NCBI GenBank assembly: GCA_017962565.1
Contig: JAGCVC010000014.1
Span: 1-42,071 of the forward strand
Direction: 5' to 3'
DNA length: 42,071 bases
DNA from: Alphaproteobacteria bacterium
Lineage (GTDB): Bacteria; Pseudomonadota; Alphaproteobacteria; CAAHEQ01; UBA3637
Part shown: one piece after another, positions 26,496 through 38,674 of the stretch
How positions within the stretch are numbered: position 1 is the stretch's first letter
How the letters are laid out: the number at the start of each line of letters is the position of its first letter
Translations under genes and position numbers: made by a program
Notes under the pieces: generated by a model
Databases searched by the model: none
Seen by the model: the letters and a program-made list of their open reading frames with translations, nothing else
What the model was told of the DNA's origin: nothing

Positions 26496-26947
26496 TTGCG
26501 CTTATTCCCCTTTGATGATTTCTCTGGTTTAACAACCTGATTATCCGTCTGCAATCCTACTTGTGTATAACCGGCAGAACGCAACAACGCCATTAACTCA
26601 ATAACATTTCCATAGGAAGTATTTTTGTCTGCACTGATAATCATACGGATATTCGGATTTTCAGTAACAATAGCCTTTATCTTTGGTAAAATTTCCTGCT
26701 GTTCCACCAAATTTTGACCAATAAAGACTTCGCCTTTTTGATTGACGGACAAATTCAATGTCTTTTCATCGCTGGATAAACTTTTTCCGTCTCCTCGTGG
26801 CAAATCCAAAGGTATTCCGCTTGTCAATAACGGAGCGGTAATCATAAAAATCGCCAACAAAGAAGTCATCACGTCAATCAAAGGTGTCAAATTGACATCT
26901 GTTTTAACACCAAAGCGACGACGTCTTTTACGTAATAAAAAAGCCAT
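26492..26947 (-). CDS. tolR: Tol-Pal system protein TolR
   Basis: The ExbD/TolR family signature VNLTPLIDVMTSLLAIFMITAP near residue 18 includes the conserved membrane aspartate used in proton flow. A periplasmic domain with IIMSADKNTSYG-like sequence (here MIISADKNTSYGNVIELMA) follows. The 151-aa size is typical. It forms the inner-membrane stator with TolQ and starts 2 bp after its stop. Confidence 0.96.
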   Translation of the reverse strand: MAFLLRKRRRRFGVKTDVNLTPLIDVMTSLLAIFMITAPLLTSGIPLDLPRGDGKSLSSDEKTLNLSVNQKGEVFIGQNLVEQQEILPKIKAIVTENPNIRMIISADKNTSYGNVIELMALLRSAGYTQVGLQTDNQVVKPEKSSKGNKRK

Positions 26948-26949
26948 TT

Positions 26950-27648
26950 TTATTCCTTTTCTGATACAGTTTCGATTTGTCTGCTGATAATTGCTTCCAA
27001 TTCACCGGCAAAAGTTTCCATCTTATTCGTATAACGGTCTATATCGTTTGCAAACTTATTGTACGCAACTACTGCCGGAATTGCGGCAATCAAGCCAACG
27101 GCAGTTGTTAACAAAGCTTCTGCAACGCCCGGTGCAACCGCTGAAATATTTGTATTTTTTGTAATTCCAATTGCTTGGAAGCTGGACATAATGCCCCAAA
27201 CAGTTCCAAATAAACCTGCCAAAGGTGCAACCGAACCCGTTGACGCTAAAAAGATAAGACGATTATTTAAATTTTCGACTTCCCTTTCGATTGTAATTTG
27301 CATTACTTTTTCAATCCGTTCTTGCAAATTAACACCTTTAAAATTGCCATCTTTATGCAAACGCATAGAACGTTTCCATTCCTTCATAGCAGAAACAAAA
27401 ATGGAAGATAACGGATCTGTCGGTTTTTCCTTTAATTCATTGAAAAGTGTATCCAAAGAACCACCCGACCAAAACTTACGTTCAAAAGCTGAAGAACGTT
27501 CGCGAATTCTTTTGAAAACACGCCATTTTTCAATGATGATCGACCACGACCAAACAGAGGCTGCCAATAACAATATAATTAAAATTTTCATAAATGAGTC
27601 GGAATTTTGAAACATTCCCCAAACCGACAAAGAAACTGCCTGCTCCAT
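26950..27648 (-). CDS. tolQ: Tol-Pal system proton-channel protein TolQ
   Basis: The 232-aa protein has the ExbB/TolQ topology: one early transmembrane segment (FMKILIILLLAASVWSWSIII) and two late ones around LASTGSVAPLAGLFGTVWGIMSSFQ and GVAEALLTTAVGLIAAIPAVVAY. It powers TolA from the proton gradient. The ribosome binding site AAGGAG is strong. It is the first gene of the Tol cluster here; ybgC is not upstream. Confidence 0.97.
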   Translation of the reverse strand: MEQAVSLSVWGMFQNSDSFMKILIILLLAASVWSWSIIIEKWRVFKRIRERSSAFERKFWSGGSLDTLFNELKEKPTDPLSSIFVSAMKEWKRSMRLHKDGNFKGVNLQERIEKVMQITIEREVENLNNRLIFLASTGSVAPLAGLFGTVWGIMSSFQAIGITKNTNISAVAPGVAEALLTTAVGLIAAIPAVVAYNKFANDIDRYTNKMETFAGELEAIISRQIETVSEKE

Positions 27649-27681
27649 TTAAAATCTCCTTTTGCTAAAACTTGATAATCA

Positions 27682-27710
27682 ATCATACCCTTGATTTATT
27701 TTTTTAACAA
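27682..27710 (-). promoter_or_regulatory. Candidate promoter of the Tol-Pal operon
   Basis: TTGTTA (27705-27710) and TATGAT (27682-27687) on the - strand are 17 bases apart, just downstream of the rpoC terminator and about 34 bases before the tolQ ATG. Confidence 0.6.
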
Positions 27711-27727
27711 GGAAAATTTTTTATTTA

Positions 27728-27763
27728 TAAAAAACCGCCTTGTCGAAACAAAGCGGTTTTTAT
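27728..27763. terminator. Terminator of the rpoBC operon
   Basis: An A-run followed by ACCGC-type sequence pairs across a CGAA loop with AAAGCGGT and a T-run, giving a stem of about 14 bp with one mismatch. It begins about 20 bases after the rpoC stop on the - strand. The symmetrical runs make it usable in both directions. Confidence 0.85.
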
Positions 27764-27783
27764 TAATCTTTAAAGCTTATTGA

Positions 27784-30700
27784 TTAACCATCTAAACCTA
27801 ATTCAGCATCTACGGCAGCCAACTCAGCCGGCTTTTCAGCATCTTTTTGAGCTTCTAAATAAGCTCTGTCACGCTCTGCAGCCAACTCACGCTTACTGTT
27901 TAACATAGAACCTGTACCGGCAGGAATCAATCGACCAACAATGACGTTTTCCTTCAATCCCGTCAACATATCTGTCTTGCCTTCTACAGCGGCTTCTGTT
28001 AATACACGAGTTGTTTCCTGGAAGGATGCAGCAGAAATGAAGGACTTTGTCTGCAAGCTGGCTTTTGTAATACCAAGTAATACAGGCATTGCCTTCGCTT
28101 CACGACCATCATTTGCCAAAGCTTTTTTGTTTTCGGCTTCCAAAGTATCCACATCAACTTGTTCACCGACCAACAATGTTGTATCTCCGGCATCCGTCAC
28201 TTCGACTTTCTGCATCATTTGACGAACAATAACTTCGATGTGTTTATCGTTAATACGCACACCTTGTAAACGATAGACCGCTTGAACTTCCTTAATCAAA
28301 TAGTGAGCCAAAGCTTCTACGCCCAAAATACGCAAGATATCATGTGGTACCATATTACCATCAACGATAACGTCACCTTTATTCACAAATTCGCCTTCAT
28401 GAACAGCAATGTGCTTGCCCTTTGGAATAACGTATTCCACTTTTTGGTTATCATTGCCAACAATGGAAATACGACGTTTGGATTTGTAATCCTTTCCGAA
28501 CTCAACACGACCTTCGATTTCTGCAATAATAGCAGCATCTTTCGGACGACGAGCTTCGAACAATTCAGCAACACGTGGCAAACCACCGGTAATATCTTTT
28601 GTCTTACCTGTTTCACGCGGCATACGAGCCAAAACGTCACCTTTTGCGACTTTTGCTTTTTCATCAACCGTGATAACAGCATCAACCGGCAAGAAGTAAC
28701 GAGCTTCAACATCCGCTGAGAACATCAAAGGCTTACCATCTTTGTCCATCAAAACAATACTTGGTTTGCGTTCGCCACCTTTGGCATTCTGACGCCAGTC
28801 CATAATCACACGAGATGTCAAACCGGTTGTTTCATTAACAACTTCACGGACTGTTTCGCCCAAGACCAAATCATCAAACTTAACAACACCGGCTTTATCA
28901 GCAATAATCGGCATTGTGTACGGATCCCATTCGGCCAAACGCGTACCTTTTTGAACTTTATCCCCGTTTTTAACCAACAAAACAGCACCATAAGGAATCT
29001 TATGACGTGCTTTTTCACGGTGTCCAGCATCAATCAATGAAATTTCGCAATTTCTGGATAAGACAATTTCTTCACCCTTAGAGTTCTTAATCGTTGTGCT
29101 GTTTTTCAAACGAATTGTTGCATCGAACACAGCATCAACTGTTGATTGTTCTGCACCACGTTGCGCAGCACCACCGATGTGGAATGTACGCATGGTTAAC
29201 TGAGTACCCGGTTCGCCAATGGATTGAGCCGCAATAACACCAACGGCTTCACCGATAGAAATCGGTGTACCATGTGCCAAGTCACGCCCGTAACATTTTG
29301 CACAAATACCGTTTTTAGATTCACAAGTCAAAACAGAACGAATTAACACAGATTCCACACCGGCTTCATCGATCTTTTCCACGTCATTTTCATCAATCAA
29401 ATGACCTTTTGGAACAATGATTTCACCAGTTTGAGGGTTCTTAATGTCTTCTTGAGCTGTACGACCCAAAATTCTTTCACCGGTTGTTGCAATCACATCA
29501 CCACCTTCGATAATCGGCTGAATTGTAATACCTTTTTCGGTACCGCAATCGTCTTCAACAATAATCGCGTCTTGTGCAACGTCAACCAAACGACGTGTCA
29601 AATAACCGGAGTTAGCTGTCTTCAAAGCGGTATCTGCCAAACCTTTACGGGCACCGTGTGTGGAGTTGAAGTATTCCATAACGGTCAAACCTTCTTTAAA
29701 GTTTGCGATAATCGGCGCTTCAATAATTTCACCGTTCGGTTTTGCCATCAAACCACGCATACCGGCCAACTGACGCATCTGAGCAGCACTACCACGAGCA
29801 CCGGAGTGAGCCATCATATAAACAGAGTTAACAGGTTTACCCGGTTCAATTTTTGAAATTTCTTTCATCATTTCGCCAGCAACTGCATCTGTACAAGCAG
29901 ACCAAGCATCAACAACTTTATTGTATTTTTCACCTTTTGTGATCAAACCTTCTTGATATTGATGTTCGAACTCTTTAACTTTTGCTTCTGTTTCGGCAAT
30001 CAATTTCTTCTTTGTTTCCGGAACAATCAAATCATCTTTACCAAATGAAATACCGGATAAAGCAGCTTGACGATAACCCAATCCCATAATCTTATCAACA
30101 AAGATACACGTTGCTTTTTGACCACAGTGACGATAAACCGTATCAATAATTTCGGAAACTTCTTTCTTTCTGATTTGACGGTTAATCAAACTGTACGGTG
30201 TTTTGTTATCATCCGGTAAGACTTGCGATAAAATAATACGTCCCGGAGTTGTTTCAACCAACTTCGTTACTTTTTCTTTTGCGCCGTCTTCCCAAATTGT
30301 CAAACGAGCTTTAATTTTAGAATGCAAAGTAACAACTTTTTCGTTCAAAGCATGCATAACTTCTGCTACGTCAGCAAAAATCATACCCTCGCCCGGTTCT
30401 TTGTCCAATGCCAATGTCAAATAATACAATCCCAAAATAATATCCTGTGTCGGCACAATAATCGGTTTACCGTTTGCCGGTGACAAAATGTTATTTGTTG
30501 ACATCATCAATACACGAGCCTCCAATTGAGCTTCCAAGAACAACGGAACGTGAACAGCCATCTGGTCACCATCGAAGTCGGCGTTAAACGCTGTACAAAC
30601 CAACGGGTGTAATTGAATGGCTTTACCTTCAATCAAAACCGGTTCAAATGCTTGAATACCCAAACGGTGCAAAGTCGGAGCACGGTTCAATAAAACAGGA

Positions 30701-31959
30701 TGTTCACGAATAACTTCTGATAAAATATCCCAAACTTCCGTGCGTTCTGCTTCCACCATACGTTTTGCAGCTTTAATTGTATTGGCCAATCCGTATTGTT
30801 CCAATTTTGCATAAATAAACGGTTTAAATAATTCCAAAGCCATACGTTTCGGCAAACCGCATTGGTGTAACAATAACTCTGGACCTACGGTAATAACGGA
30901 ACGACCGGAATAGTCAACACGTTTACCGAGCAAGTTTTGACGGAAACGACCTTGTTTACCTTTTAACATATCTGCCAAAGATTTTAACGGACGCTTATTT
31001 GTTCCGACAATCGCACGACCGCGACGACCGTTATCAAACAAAGCATCAACAGATTCTTGCAACATACGTTTTTCGTTACGGATAATGATATCCGGCGCAC
31101 GCAATTCAATCAAACGTTTCAAACGATTGTTACGGTTAATCACACGACGATATAAATCGTTCAAATCAGATGTAGCAAAACGACCGCCATCCAATGGAAC
31201 CAAAGGACGTAATTCAGGTGGAATAACCGGAATAACATCCAAAATCATCCATTCAGGACGAGAACCTGATTCGATAAATGCTTCTACAATCTTTAAACGT
31301 TTTACAATTTTCTTACGGCGCATATCGGAATTTGTATCTTTCAACTCAGCACGCATTTCGGCGGCTTCTTTTTCCAAATCCATTTGAGCCAAGTAATCTT
31401 TTAATGCTTCTGCACCGATACCGACATGGAAAGAATCTTCACCATATTCTTCCATAGCCTTTTCGTATTGTTCATCTGTCAATAATTCGTGCATTTTGAG
31501 TGGTGTCAAACCCGGTTCAACAACCATGTATTTTTCAAAATACAGAACGGATTCCAAATCTTTTAAAGGCATATCAACTAACAAACCGATACGGCTTGGC
31601 AAAGATTTTAAGAACCAAATATGTGCAACCGGACAAGCTAAATCAATGTGTCCCATACGTTCACGACGTACTTTGGATAAAGTTACTTCAACGCCGCACT
31701 TTTCGCAAACGATACCACGATATTTCATGCGTTTATATTTACCGCACAAACATTCGTAATCTTTAACCGGTCCGAAAATTTTAGCACAGAACAAACCATC
31801 TTTTTCCGGTTTGAATGTACGATAGTTAATCGTTTCCGGTTTTTTCACTTCGCCATAAGACCAAGAGCGAATTTTTTCCGGAGAGGCAATTTGAATCTTG
31901 ATATCATCGAAAGATTGAGGATTGCTCACTTGTCCAAACATTTTTACCAATTCATTCAT
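27784..31959 (-). CDS. rpoC: RNA polymerase subunit beta'
   Basis: The 1391-aa protein has the N-terminal zinc finger ([20 protein letters not shown]), the catalytic magnesium motif [12 protein letters not shown], the bridge-helix/trigger-loop region ([40 protein letters not shown]) and the second zinc site ([13 protein letters not shown]). The C-terminus is short and acidic. The gene follows rpoB by 24 bp and ends at a terminator. Nothing is missing compared with other bacterial beta' proteins. Confidence 0.99.
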   Translation of the reverse strand: MNELVKMFGQVSNPQSFDDIKIQIASPEKIRSWSYGEVKKPETINYRTFKPEKDGLFCAKIFGPVKDYECLCGKYKRMKYRGIVCEKCGVEVTLSKVRRERMGHIDLACPVAHIWFLKSLPSRIGLLVDMPLKDLESVLYFEKYMVVEPGLTPLKMHELLTDEQYEKAMEEYGEDSFHVGIGAEALKDYLAQMDLEKEAAEMRAELKDTNSDMRRKKIVKRLKIVEAFIESGSRPEWMILDVIPVIPPELRPLVPLDGGRFATSDLNDLYRRVINRNNRLKRLIELRAPDIIIRNEKRMLQESVDALFDNGRRGRAIVGTNKRPLKSLADMLKGKQGRFRQNLLGKRVDYSGRSVITVGPELLLHQCGLPKRMALELFKPFIYAKLEQYGLANTIKAAKRMVEAERTEVWDILSEVIREHPVLLNRAPTLHRLGIQAFEPVLIEGKAIQLHPLVCTAFNADFDGDQMAVHVPLFLEAQLEARVLMMSTNNILSPANGKPIIVPTQDIILGLYYLTLALDKEPGEGMIFADVAEVMHALNEKVVTLHSKIKARLTIWEDGAKEKVTKLVETTPGRIILSQVLPDDNKTPYSLINRQIRKKEVSEIIDTVYRHCGQKATCIFVDKIMGLGYRQAALSGISFGKDDLIVPETKKKLIAETEAKVKEFEHQYQEGLITKGEKYNKVVDAWSACTDAVAGEMMKEISKIEPGKPVNSVYMMAHSGARGSAAQMRQLAGMRGLMAKPNGEIIEAPIIANFKEGLTVMEYFNSTHGARKGLADTALKTANSGYLTRRLVDVAQDAIIVEDDCGTEKGITIQPIIEGGDVIATTGERILGRTAQEDIKNPQTGEIIVPKGHLIDENDVEKIDEAGVESVLIRSVLTCESKNGICAKCYGRDLAHGTPISIGEAVGVIAAQSIGEPGTQLTMRTFHIGGAAQRGAEQSTVDAVFDATIRLKNSTTIKNSKGEEIVLSRNCEISLIDAGHREKARHKIPYGAVLLVKNGDKVQKGTRLAEWDPYTMPIIADKAGVVKFDDLVLGETVREVVNETTGLTSRVIMDWRQNAKGGERKPSIVLMDKDGKPLMFSADVEARYFLPVDAVITVDEKAKVAKGDVLARMPRETGKTKDITGGLPRVAELFEARRPKDAAIIAEIEGRVEFGKDYKSKRRISIVGNDNQKVEYVIPKGKHIAVHEGEFVNKGDVIVDGNMVPHDILRILGVEALAHYLIKEVQAVYRLQGVRINDKHIEVIVRQMMQKVEVTDAGDTTLLVGEQVDVDTLEAENKKALANDGREAKAMPVLLGITKASLQTKSFISAASFQETTRVLTEAAVEGKTDMLTGLKENVIVGRLIPAGTGSMLNSKRELAAERDRAYLEAQKDAEKPAELAAVDAELGLDG

Positions 31960-31983
31960 TTTCTTTTCCTTCTCTTAATCTTA

Positions 31984-34900
31984 TTAAGCTTCTTTTTGAT
32001 TTAACTCAACGTCCAAGCACAAAGAACGCATTTCTTTGACCAACACGTTAAATGATTCTGGAATGCCGGATTCGAAGTTATCGTCACCGCGTACCAATGT
32101 TTCATACACTTTTGTACGACCCGAAACGTCATCGGACTTAACCGTTAACATTTCTTGCAATGTGTATGCGGCACCGTAAGCTTCCAAAGCCCAAACTTCC
32201 ATTTCACCGAAACGCTGACCACCGAATTGAGCCTTACCACCAAGAGGTTGTTGAGTTACCAAACTGTAAGCACCGATTGAACGGGCGTGGATCTTTTCAT
32301 CAACCAAGTGGTGCAACTTCAACATATACATATATCCGATTGTCACCTTACGATCAAAAGGTTCACCTGTTAAACCATCATACAATGTAACTTGACCGGA
32401 TGTCGGACAACCAGCTTTTTCAAGCATTCTGTTGATGTCATCCATTTTAGCACCATCGAAAACAGGAGTTGCAATTGGAACACCATCTTTTAAGTTATCT
32501 GCCAATTCCAACGCTTCTGTATCAGACATAGCCTCAATTTCTTTCTTATATTCATCTTTTTCGTAGATGTCTTCCATTTTGGATTTCAAATCTGCAACAG
32601 TTTTATTATTCTTGCGAACTTCATCCAACATCTTACCGATTTGAACACCTAATTCATGACAAGCATAACCTAAGTGTGTTTCCAAGACCTGTCCCACGTT
32701 CATACGAGAAGGAACGCCCAACGGCTTCAACACGATATCCATTGGTGTACCATCTTCTGTATAAGGCATATCTTCAATTGGTAAAACGCGGGAAACAACA
32801 CCCTTGTTTCCGTGACGACCGGCCATTTTATCACCCGGTTGCAATTTACGTTTTACAGCGATAAAGACTTTAATTGTCTTCAAAACGCCCGGCAACATTT
32901 CATCGCCGCGTTTTGCTTTTTCAACACGGTTTTCAAAACGTGCTTGCAAAGCTTTTTCGCCTTCGTCCAACGTTTTTGTCATTTGTTCCAATTGCTTCAT
33001 AACAGCATCATCGGCAACAACAATCTTCTTCAACGGACCAACTGTCAATTTAGCCATATTGTCTTCGTTTAAGACTGTTCCTTTTGACAAATGTTCAGAA
33101 GAAACAACCTTTTGACCAACTAAAATCTTTTTCACACGTTCTACAAAAGAAGCTTGTAAGATTTTGCGTTCATCATCACGGTCTTTTGCCAAACGATCAA
33201 TTTCAGCTTGTTCAATTGACAAGGCACGTTCATCTTTATCCAATCCACGACGTGTGAAAACACGAACGTCAACAACGGTTCCTTGAATTCCAGGTGGAAC
33301 ACGCAAAGAAGTATCACGAACATCAGCGGCTTTTTCACCGAAGATTGTACGTAACAATTTTTCTTCCGGTGTCATAACTGTTTCACCCTTTGGAGTTACT
33401 TTACCAACCAAAATATCGCCGGCTTTAACTTCGGCACCGATGTAAACAACACCTGTTTCATCCAATTGCTTCAAGGCTTCTTCACCAACGTTTGGAATAT
33501 CACGGGAAATTTCTTCCGCACCCAACTTTGTATCACGAGCCATTACTTCGAATTCGTCAATATGAATAGAAGTAAAGACATCATCACGAGCAATACGTTC
33601 GGAAATCAAAATTGAGTCTTCGAAGTTGTATCCGTTCCAAGGCATAAATGCGACTAAAACGTTACGTCCCAAAGCCAATTCGCCCAACTCTGTACATGGA
33701 CCGTCAGCAATAATATCACCTTTACGAACAATATCCCCAACTTTTACCAAAGGACGTTGTGTCATGCAAGTACTTTGGTTTGAACGTTGGAATTTTTGCA
33801 ATGTATAAATATCAACGGCAGATTGTGAAGCATCAATTTCACCGGTTGCTTTAACAACAATACGCGTTGCATCCACTTGTGAAATAACACCGTCACGTTT
33901 TGCTAAAATTGTAGCACCTGAATCACGTGCAACAGGAGATTCCATACCAGTTCCGACCAAAGGAGCCTTATTGTTTAACAAAGGAACGCCTTGACGTTGC
34001 ATGTTAGATCCCATCAAAGCACGGTTAGCATCGTCGTTTTCCAAGAACGGAATCAAAGCAGCAGCAACAGAAACCAATTGTTGCGGAGAAACGTCCATGT
34101 AATCAACTTCTTCCGGTGGAACCATTAAAACTTCACCGTCACGACGACATTGAATCAAATCATCAACCAACTTGCCGCCTTTTGTTTTCACATTTGCCTG
34201 AGCAATTGTATGACCAGCTTCTTCCATAGCAGACATATAAACAACTTCGTCTGTAATCTTGCAGTTTTTAACTTTACGATACGGACTTTCAATGAAACCG
34301 TATTTGTTAATTCTTGCATAAGTCGACAAAGAGTTAATCAAACCAATGTTTTGACCTTCCGGTGTTTCAATCGGACAAATACGACCATAGTGTGTCGGAT
34401 GAACGTCTCGGACTTCGAAACCGGCACGTTCACGTGTCAAACCACCAGGACCTAAAGCAGATAAACGACGTTTATGCGTAATTTCGCTCAACGGATTGTT
34501 TTGATCCATAAACTGTGACAGTTGAGAACCCGCGAAGAATTCACGAACTGCACTGGACAACGGTTTTGCATTGATTAAATCATGTGGCATAACCGTATCA
34601 ATTTCGACAGAACTCATTCTTTCACGAATAGAACGTTCCATACGTAATAAACCGATTCTGTATTGATTTTCCATCAATTCACCAACGCAACGAACACGAC
34701 GGTTACCTAAGTTATCAATATCATCTACTTGACCACGACCGTCTTTTAAGTCCAACAAAATTTTAATAATTGCCAAGATGTCTTCTTTACGTAAGACACG
34801 AACAGTATCTGGAACTTTATCTTTATCAAAGCCCAAACGAGCATTCATTTTTACACGACCGACAGCCGACAAATCGTAACGTTCCAAATCAAAGAACATA

Positions 34901-36156
34901 GAACGGAATAAGAAATCTGCTGTTTCTACGGTAGGTGGTTCACCCGGACGCATAACTTTGTAAATATCAATCAATGCTTCTTCACGGCATGAATTTTTAT
35001 CTGCTTCCAATGTATTGCGCAAATAACCACCGACATTGACGTTATCAATATGCAATGTATCGAATGATTTTAATTTCATTTTATCGAAAGCAGCCAATGT
35101 ATCGGCTGTAATCTCATCACCGGCTTCTGCAATAATTTCACCGGTACTTTCATCAATGATATCAGAAGCAACAAAACGTCCGATAACTTCTTCTTTTGGC
35201 AATAAAACTTCTTTAACACCGTCTTTTGCCATTTTTTTCAATTTAGCAGATAACAATTTTTCACCGGCCGGAATTAAAACTTTCTTGTCTTCTGCATTGA
35301 CCAAGTCAAAGTCCAATTTGCGACCTTTTAATTTTTCCGGATCAAAAGTTGTTTTATAAGCTTTTTTATCTTTTGTAAATGTATCTATTTCATAGAAACT
35401 GGATAAAATTTCTTCTTTGCTCATACCGGAAACTTCAGCAAAGTTCAATTCTTTACCTTTTTTAGCAGCTTTTGCACGTTTTTCTGCGGTTTCAGCACTG
35501 TCCAAAGCATACAATAACGTCGTGATGGGGAGCTTACGACGTCTGTCAATACGGACATAAACCATATCTTTGGCATCAAATTCAAAATCCAACCAAGAAC
35601 CGCGATAAGGAATAATACGAGCAGAGAACAAATACTTACCGGAAGTGTTTTTACCTTGATCATGATCAAAGAATACACCCGGAGAACGATGCATTTGTGA
35701 AACAACAACACGTTCCGTACCGTTTACAATAAATGTTCCGGTCGGTGTCATCATCGGCAAATCGCCCATATAAACATCTTGTTCCTTAATATCACGAATA
35801 GAACGGGCACCCGTTTCTTCATCAATATCCCACACAATTAAACGTAATGTAGCACGCACAGGCGCTGCAAATGTCAAACTGCGTTTGATACATTCGTCTA
35901 CATCATACTTCGGTTCGTCTAATTCATAACGAACAAACTCTAAATCGCCATGACCGGCAAAGTCATGAATTGGAAAAATCGACTTAAAAACTTCTTGCAA
36001 GCCGGTGTCTGTTCTGTCTTCCGGTTTAACATTTGCTTGCAAAAAATCGACATAGGAAGTCTTTTGGACTTCGATTAAATTTGGTAATTCAGCTACACTT
36101 TTAATTTCAGCAAAACTTTTTCTGATACGCTTGCGGTCCGTCAAGGATTGTGCCAT
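31984..36156 (-). CDS. rpoB: RNA polymerase subunit beta
   Basis: The start at 36156 ([18 protein letters not shown]) has GGGGAA about 6 bases upstream; an in-frame ATG at 36195 has no such support. The protein of 1390 aa carries the rifampicin-binding region around [26 protein letters not shown] and the following [20 protein letters not shown] block, plus the C-terminal clamp [23 protein letters not shown]. An insert near residues 240-390 is Lys/Glu-rich. The rifampicin cluster shows standard D, H, R and S residues, so no resistance change is evident. Confidence 0.98.
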   Translation of the reverse strand: MAQSLTDRKRIRKSFAEIKSVAELPNLIEVQKTSYVDFLQANVKPEDRTDTGLQEVFKSIFPIHDFAGHGDLEFVRYELDEPKYDVDECIKRSLTFAAPVRATLRLIVWDIDEETGARSIRDIKEQDVYMGDLPMMTPTGTFIVNGTERVVVSQMHRSPGVFFDHDQGKNTSGKYLFSARIIPYRGSWLDFEFDAKDMVYVRIDRRRKLPITTLLYALDSAETAEKRAKAAKKGKELNFAEVSGMSKEEILSSFYEIDTFTKDKKAYKTTFDPEKLKGRKLDFDLVNAEDKKVLIPAGEKLLSAKLKKMAKDGVKEVLLPKEEVIGRFVASDIIDESTGEIIAEAGDEITADTLAAFDKMKLKSFDTLHIDNVNVGGYLRNTLEADKNSCREEALIDIYKVMRPGEPPTVETADFLFRSMFFDLERYDLSAVGRVKMNARLGFDKDKVPDTVRVLRKEDILAIIKILLDLKDGRGQVDDIDNLGNRRVRCVGELMENQYRIGLLRMERSIRERMSSVEIDTVMPHDLINAKPLSSAVREFFAGSQLSQFMDQNNPLSEITHKRRLSALGPGGLTRERAGFEVRDVHPTHYGRICPIETPEGQNIGLINSLSTYARINKYGFIESPYRKVKNCKITDEVVYMSAMEEAGHTIAQANVKTKGGKLVDDLIQCRRDGEVLMVPPEEVDYMDVSPQQLVSVAAALIPFLENDDANRALMGSNMQRQGVPLLNNKAPLVGTGMESPVARDSGATILAKRDGVISQVDATRIVVKATGEIDASQSAVDIYTLQKFQRSNQSTCMTQRPLVKVGDIVRKGDIIADGPCTELGELALGRNVLVAFMPWNGYNFEDSILISERIARDDVFTSIHIDEFEVMARDTKLGAEEISRDIPNVGEEALKQLDETGVVYIGAEVKAGDILVGKVTPKGETVMTPEEKLLRTIFGEKAADVRDTSLRVPPGIQGTVVDVRVFTRRGLDKDERALSIEQAEIDRLAKDRDDERKILQASFVERVKKILVGQKVVSSEHLSKGTVLNEDNMAKLTVGPLKKIVVADDAVMKQLEQMTKTLDEGEKALQARFENRVEKAKRGDEMLPGVLKTIKVFIAVKRKLQPGDKMAGRHGNKGVVSRVLPIEDMPYTEDGTPMDIVLKPLGVPSRMNVGQVLETHLGYACHELGVQIGKMLDEVRKNNKTVADLKSKMEDIYEKDEYKKEIEAMSDTEALELADNLKDGVPIATPVFDGAKMDDINRMLEKAGCPTSGQVTLYDGLTGEPFDRKVTIGYMYMLKLHHLVDEKIHARSIGAYSLVTQQPLGGKAQFGGQRFGEMEVWALEAYGAAYTLQEMLTVKSDDVSGRTKVYETLVRGDDNFESGIPESFNVLVKEMRSLCLDVELNQKEA

Positions 36157-36236
36157 GTTCTGTTCCCCATAATTAAAAAAATTCTTCTCCGCCAAAGGGA
36201 CGGAAACCTTGTTTACTCATAAAGACTGGTTTAGGC

Positions 36237-36267
36237 CGAGAGTGAAAAAAGCATTTTTCAACACTCG
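36237..36267 (-). promoter_or_regulatory. rplL-rpoB intergenic hairpin
   Basis: GAGTG (36240-36244) pairs with CACTC (36262-36266), extended by A5/T5 pairing inside, in the gap between rplL and rpoB. In other bacteria this gap holds an attenuator or RNase III site that lowers rpoB relative to rplL. The same role here is inferred from position. Confidence 0.45.
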
Positions 36268-36294
36268 ACCCAAAACCTTTATAACTTTCAAAAG

Positions 36295-36666
36295 TTATTT
36301 CAATTCTACCTTAGCACCGGCAGCTTCTAATTTCTTCTTCATTTCTTCTGCTTCGGCTTTAGCTACGTTTTCTTTCACTGTTTGTGGAGCACCTTCTACC
36401 AAGTCTTTAGCTTCTTTCAAACCTAAACCGGTAATTGTACGTACTTCCTTAATGACGTTAATCTTGTTTGCACCAGCTTCTGCTAAGACAACATTAAATT
36501 CTGTCTTTTCTTCAGCAGGAGCAGCACCAGCAGCACCGGCAGCAGCAACAGCAACCGGAGCAGCAGCAGATACGCCCCATTTTTCTTCCAACATTTTTGC
36601 TAATTCTGCAGCTTCCAAAACTGTAAGAGCAGACAATTCATCAATAATTTTATTTAAATCAGCCAT
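36295..36666 (-). CDS. rplL: 50S ribosomal protein L7/L12
   Basis: The 123-aa protein has the N-terminal dimer domain, an Ala/Gly-rich hinge ([20 protein letters not shown]) and the C-terminal factor-binding domain ([26 protein letters not shown]). It recruits translation factors to the ribosomal stalk. It follows rplJ by about 50 bp. Confidence 0.98.
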   Translation of the reverse strand: MADLNKIIDELSALTVLEAAELAKMLEEKWGVSAAAPVAVAAAGAAGAAPAEEKTEFNVVLAEAGANKINVIKEVRTITGLGLKEAKDLVEGAPQTVKENVAKAEAEEMKKKLEAAGAKVELK

Positions 36667-36716
36667 TTTATTTTTCCTTTATAAATATGTGCTTTACGCA
36701 CTGTTAAATTTCAAAC

Positions 36717-37202
36717 TTAAGCAGCTTGTTCCTTTTCGGAATAAGCCTTTGCCAAACGAGCCAATTGTCCCGCAGGTGCTTGCAACAAACCAACCAATTT
36801 TGCACGCAATTCGTCCAAAGACGGTAAAGCAGCCAAACTGGCGATCATTTTTGCATCAACTTTTTGACCATTCATGATACCGCCGACAACTTCCAGCTTA
36901 TCATTATCCTTGGCCATTTTCACCACTGCACGGGAAGCTGCGATTGCATCTTCCGAATATGCCAAAGCAGTCGGACCGACCAATAAGTCAGCCATTGCTT
37001 CACATGGTGTACCTGCAAGAGCAAATTTAGCTAAACGGTTTTTAGCAACACGATACTTTGCACCGTCTTTACGGATGTTGTTTCTTAATTCCGTAACTTC
37101 AGCAACTGTCATACCTTTATTCAATACGACAACAACCAAACCGGAATTTTTGAACACACCGTTCAATTCGGTAATCAGTTCTTGTTTTTCTTCACGTTTC
37201 AC
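36717..37202 (-). CDS. rplJ: 50S ribosomal protein L10
   Basis: The 161-aa protein begins MKREEKQELITELNGVFK and contains VTELRNNIRKDGAKYRVAKNRLAK and the C-terminal helix that binds L7/L12 dimers (ELRAKLVGLLQAPAGQLARLA). With L12 it represses its own mRNA by binding the leader upstream. GCGGAG lies near the start. Confidence 0.97.
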   Translation of the reverse strand: MKREEKQELITELNGVFKNSGLVVVVLNKGMTVAEVTELRNNIRKDGAKYRVAKNRLAKFALAGTPCEAMADLLVGPTALAYSEDAIAASRAVVKMAKDNDKLEVVGGIMNGQKVDAKMIASLAALPSLDELRAKLVGLLQAPAGQLARLAKAYSEKEQAA

Positions 37203-37214
37203 TTTTTTACTCCG

Positions 37215-37436
37215 CTTTTTATTTTTTAAGAATTAAGTTTCCCTAACTCTTGGTTTCGAACACACGGTTTTAAAAAATTTCTTTTTCAAAACCACCCTTA
37301 CCTGCCCAGAAACCTTGAAACCGTATTCCGTTTGGAATAACTGATTCTTGCTTTCCGTCTATGATGGCGAGGTGCTCCCCTTTCATTTAATCCCGTGATT
37401 AAAACCATCAGTCTTGGACAGGAATTTTCTTTTTAA
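37215..37436 (-). promoter_or_regulatory. L10 leader (autoregulatory mRNA element before rplJ)
   Basis: The 238-bp gap between rplA and rplJ is unusually long for this operon. On the - strand it contains CTGTCCAAGACTGATGG and later GGGAGCACCTC and GCAGGTAAGGG blocks, resembling the alphaproteobacterial ribosomal L10 leader. L10-(L12)4 binds such leaders to repress translation of rplJL. Conserved blocks are seen by eye; the fold has not been computed. Confidence 0.65.
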
Positions 37437-37440
37437 CAGC

Positions 37441-38133
37441 TTACACCAAGCTGGTCAAAGTCACTTTGACACCAGCACCCTGTGTAGAAGTAATAGATAC
37501 TTTCTTCAAGTAAACACCTTTTACACCGGCAGGTTTCGCTTTGTTAATTGCTTCCACAAATGCTTTGATATTTTCAACCAATTTGGCTGCATCAAAAGAT
37601 GCTTTACCAACAACAGCATGAACGATACCTTGAGCATCTGCACGGAATTGCACTTGACCGCCTTTAACGGCTTTCACGGCATTGGCAACATCCATTGTTA
37701 CCGTTCCCAACTTTGGATTTGGCATCAAGCCACGAGGACCTAATACTTTACCCAAACGACCGACAACACCCATCATATCCGGGGTTGCAACAACACGGTC
37801 AAAATCACTTTTTCCGTTTAAAATTTCATTCATTAAATCTTCATCACCGACAAATTCTGCACCGGCTTTTTTAGCTTCTTCAGCTTTTGGTCCTTTTGCA
37901 AAAACAGCAACACGGAAAGTCTTACCTGTACCGTTTGGCAAAGAAACCGCGCCACGAACGATTTGATCGGATTGACGAGGATCAACGTTTAAACCCATAG
38001 CAATATCAATACTTTCGTCAAACTTTGCTTTTGCATTATCTTTGACGATTTTGACTGCTTCTTCTAAATCATACAACTTATCTGCGTCGAAAGATGCGGA
38101 AATTGCTTTCATTCTTTTAGTTAATTTTGCCAT
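37441..38133 (-). CDS. rplA: 50S ribosomal protein L1
   Basis: The 230-aa protein shows the L1 signatures [38 protein letters not shown] and [19 protein letters not shown]1 binds 23S rRNA at the exit side and can repress the L11 operon. It starts 5 bp after rplK. Confidence 0.98.
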   Translation of the reverse strand: MAKLTKRMKAISASFDADKLYDLEEAVKIVKDNAKAKFDESIDIAMGLNVDPRQSDQIVRGAVSLPNGTGKTFRVAVFAKGPKAEEAKKAGAEFVGDEDLMNEILNGKSDFDRVVATPDMMGVVGRLGKVLGPRGLMPNPKLGTVTMDVANAVKAVKGGQVQFRADAQGIVHAVVGKASFDAAKLVENIKAFVEAINKAKPAGVKGVYLKKVSITSTQGAGVKVTLTSLV

Positions 38134-38138
38134 TTTCG

Positions 38139-38567
38139 TTATCCTTCCACATCAACACCCATTGAACGAGCTTGTCCAGCCACCATAGCCGCAGCGGCTT
38201 CAACAGTTGCACAGTTCATATCCGGCATTTTCTTTTCTGCGATTTCCATGACTTGAGCTTTTGTCAACTTAGCCACTTTTGTCTTACCAGGTTCTTTTGA
38301 ACCACTTTGAACTTTAGCAGCTTGTTTGATGAAATAACTGACCGGAGGCAACTTTGTAATAAAGCTGAATGTACGATCAGCATAAGCCGTAATCACGACA
38401 GGAATCGGCATACCCGGTTCCATTTTTTGTGTTGCAGCATTAAATGCCTTACAAAATTCCATAATGTTCAACCCACGTTGACCCAAAGCAGGACCAACAG
38501 GAGGAGATGGATTAGCTTTTCCCGCAGGAATTTGAAGCTTAATAAATCCAATAACTTTTTTTGCCAT
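38139..38567 (-). CDS. rplK: 50S ribosomal protein L11
   Basis: The 142-aa protein contains [20 protein letters not shown] and [17 protein letters not shown] at the N-terminus and the rRNA-binding C-terminal domain ([20 protein letters not shown]). It forms the GTPase-associated centre with 23S rRNA. The segment [18 protein letters not shown] is normal. Confidence 0.98.
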   Translation of the reverse strand: MAKKVIGFIKLQIPAGKANPSPPVGPALGQRGLNIMEFCKAFNAATQKMEPGMPIPVVITAYADRTFSFITKLPPVSYFIKQAAKVQSGSKEPGKTKVAKLTKAQVMEIAEKKMPDMNCATVEAAAAMVAGQARSMGVDVEG

Positions 38568-38610
38568 TTTGACTTCTATCCTTTTAAAATGTGGCTTCCT
38601 TTACCAGAAG

Positions 38611-38672
38611 TTTGTGGTACGAGATGGCGTCCCTTCCACAAAACAAAAGAACCGGAAACCGTTAAGTTCTTT
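38611..38672 (-). promoter_or_regulatory. Two hairpins between nusG and rplK
   Basis: TTTGTGG (38611-38617) pairs with CCACAAA (38636-38642), and AAAGAAC (38646-38652) pairs with GTTCTTT (38666-38672). They fill the 107-bp gap between nusG and rplK. They may act in attenuation, in processing, or as an L1-binding leader for rplKA. Which one is not decidable by eye. Confidence 0.4.
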
Positions 38673-38674
38673 CG

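Noticed and set aside
36209-36877. 222-codon + strand frame across rplL and rplJ
   Set aside because: It is opposite two certain ribosomal protein genes and shows no domain or start signal.
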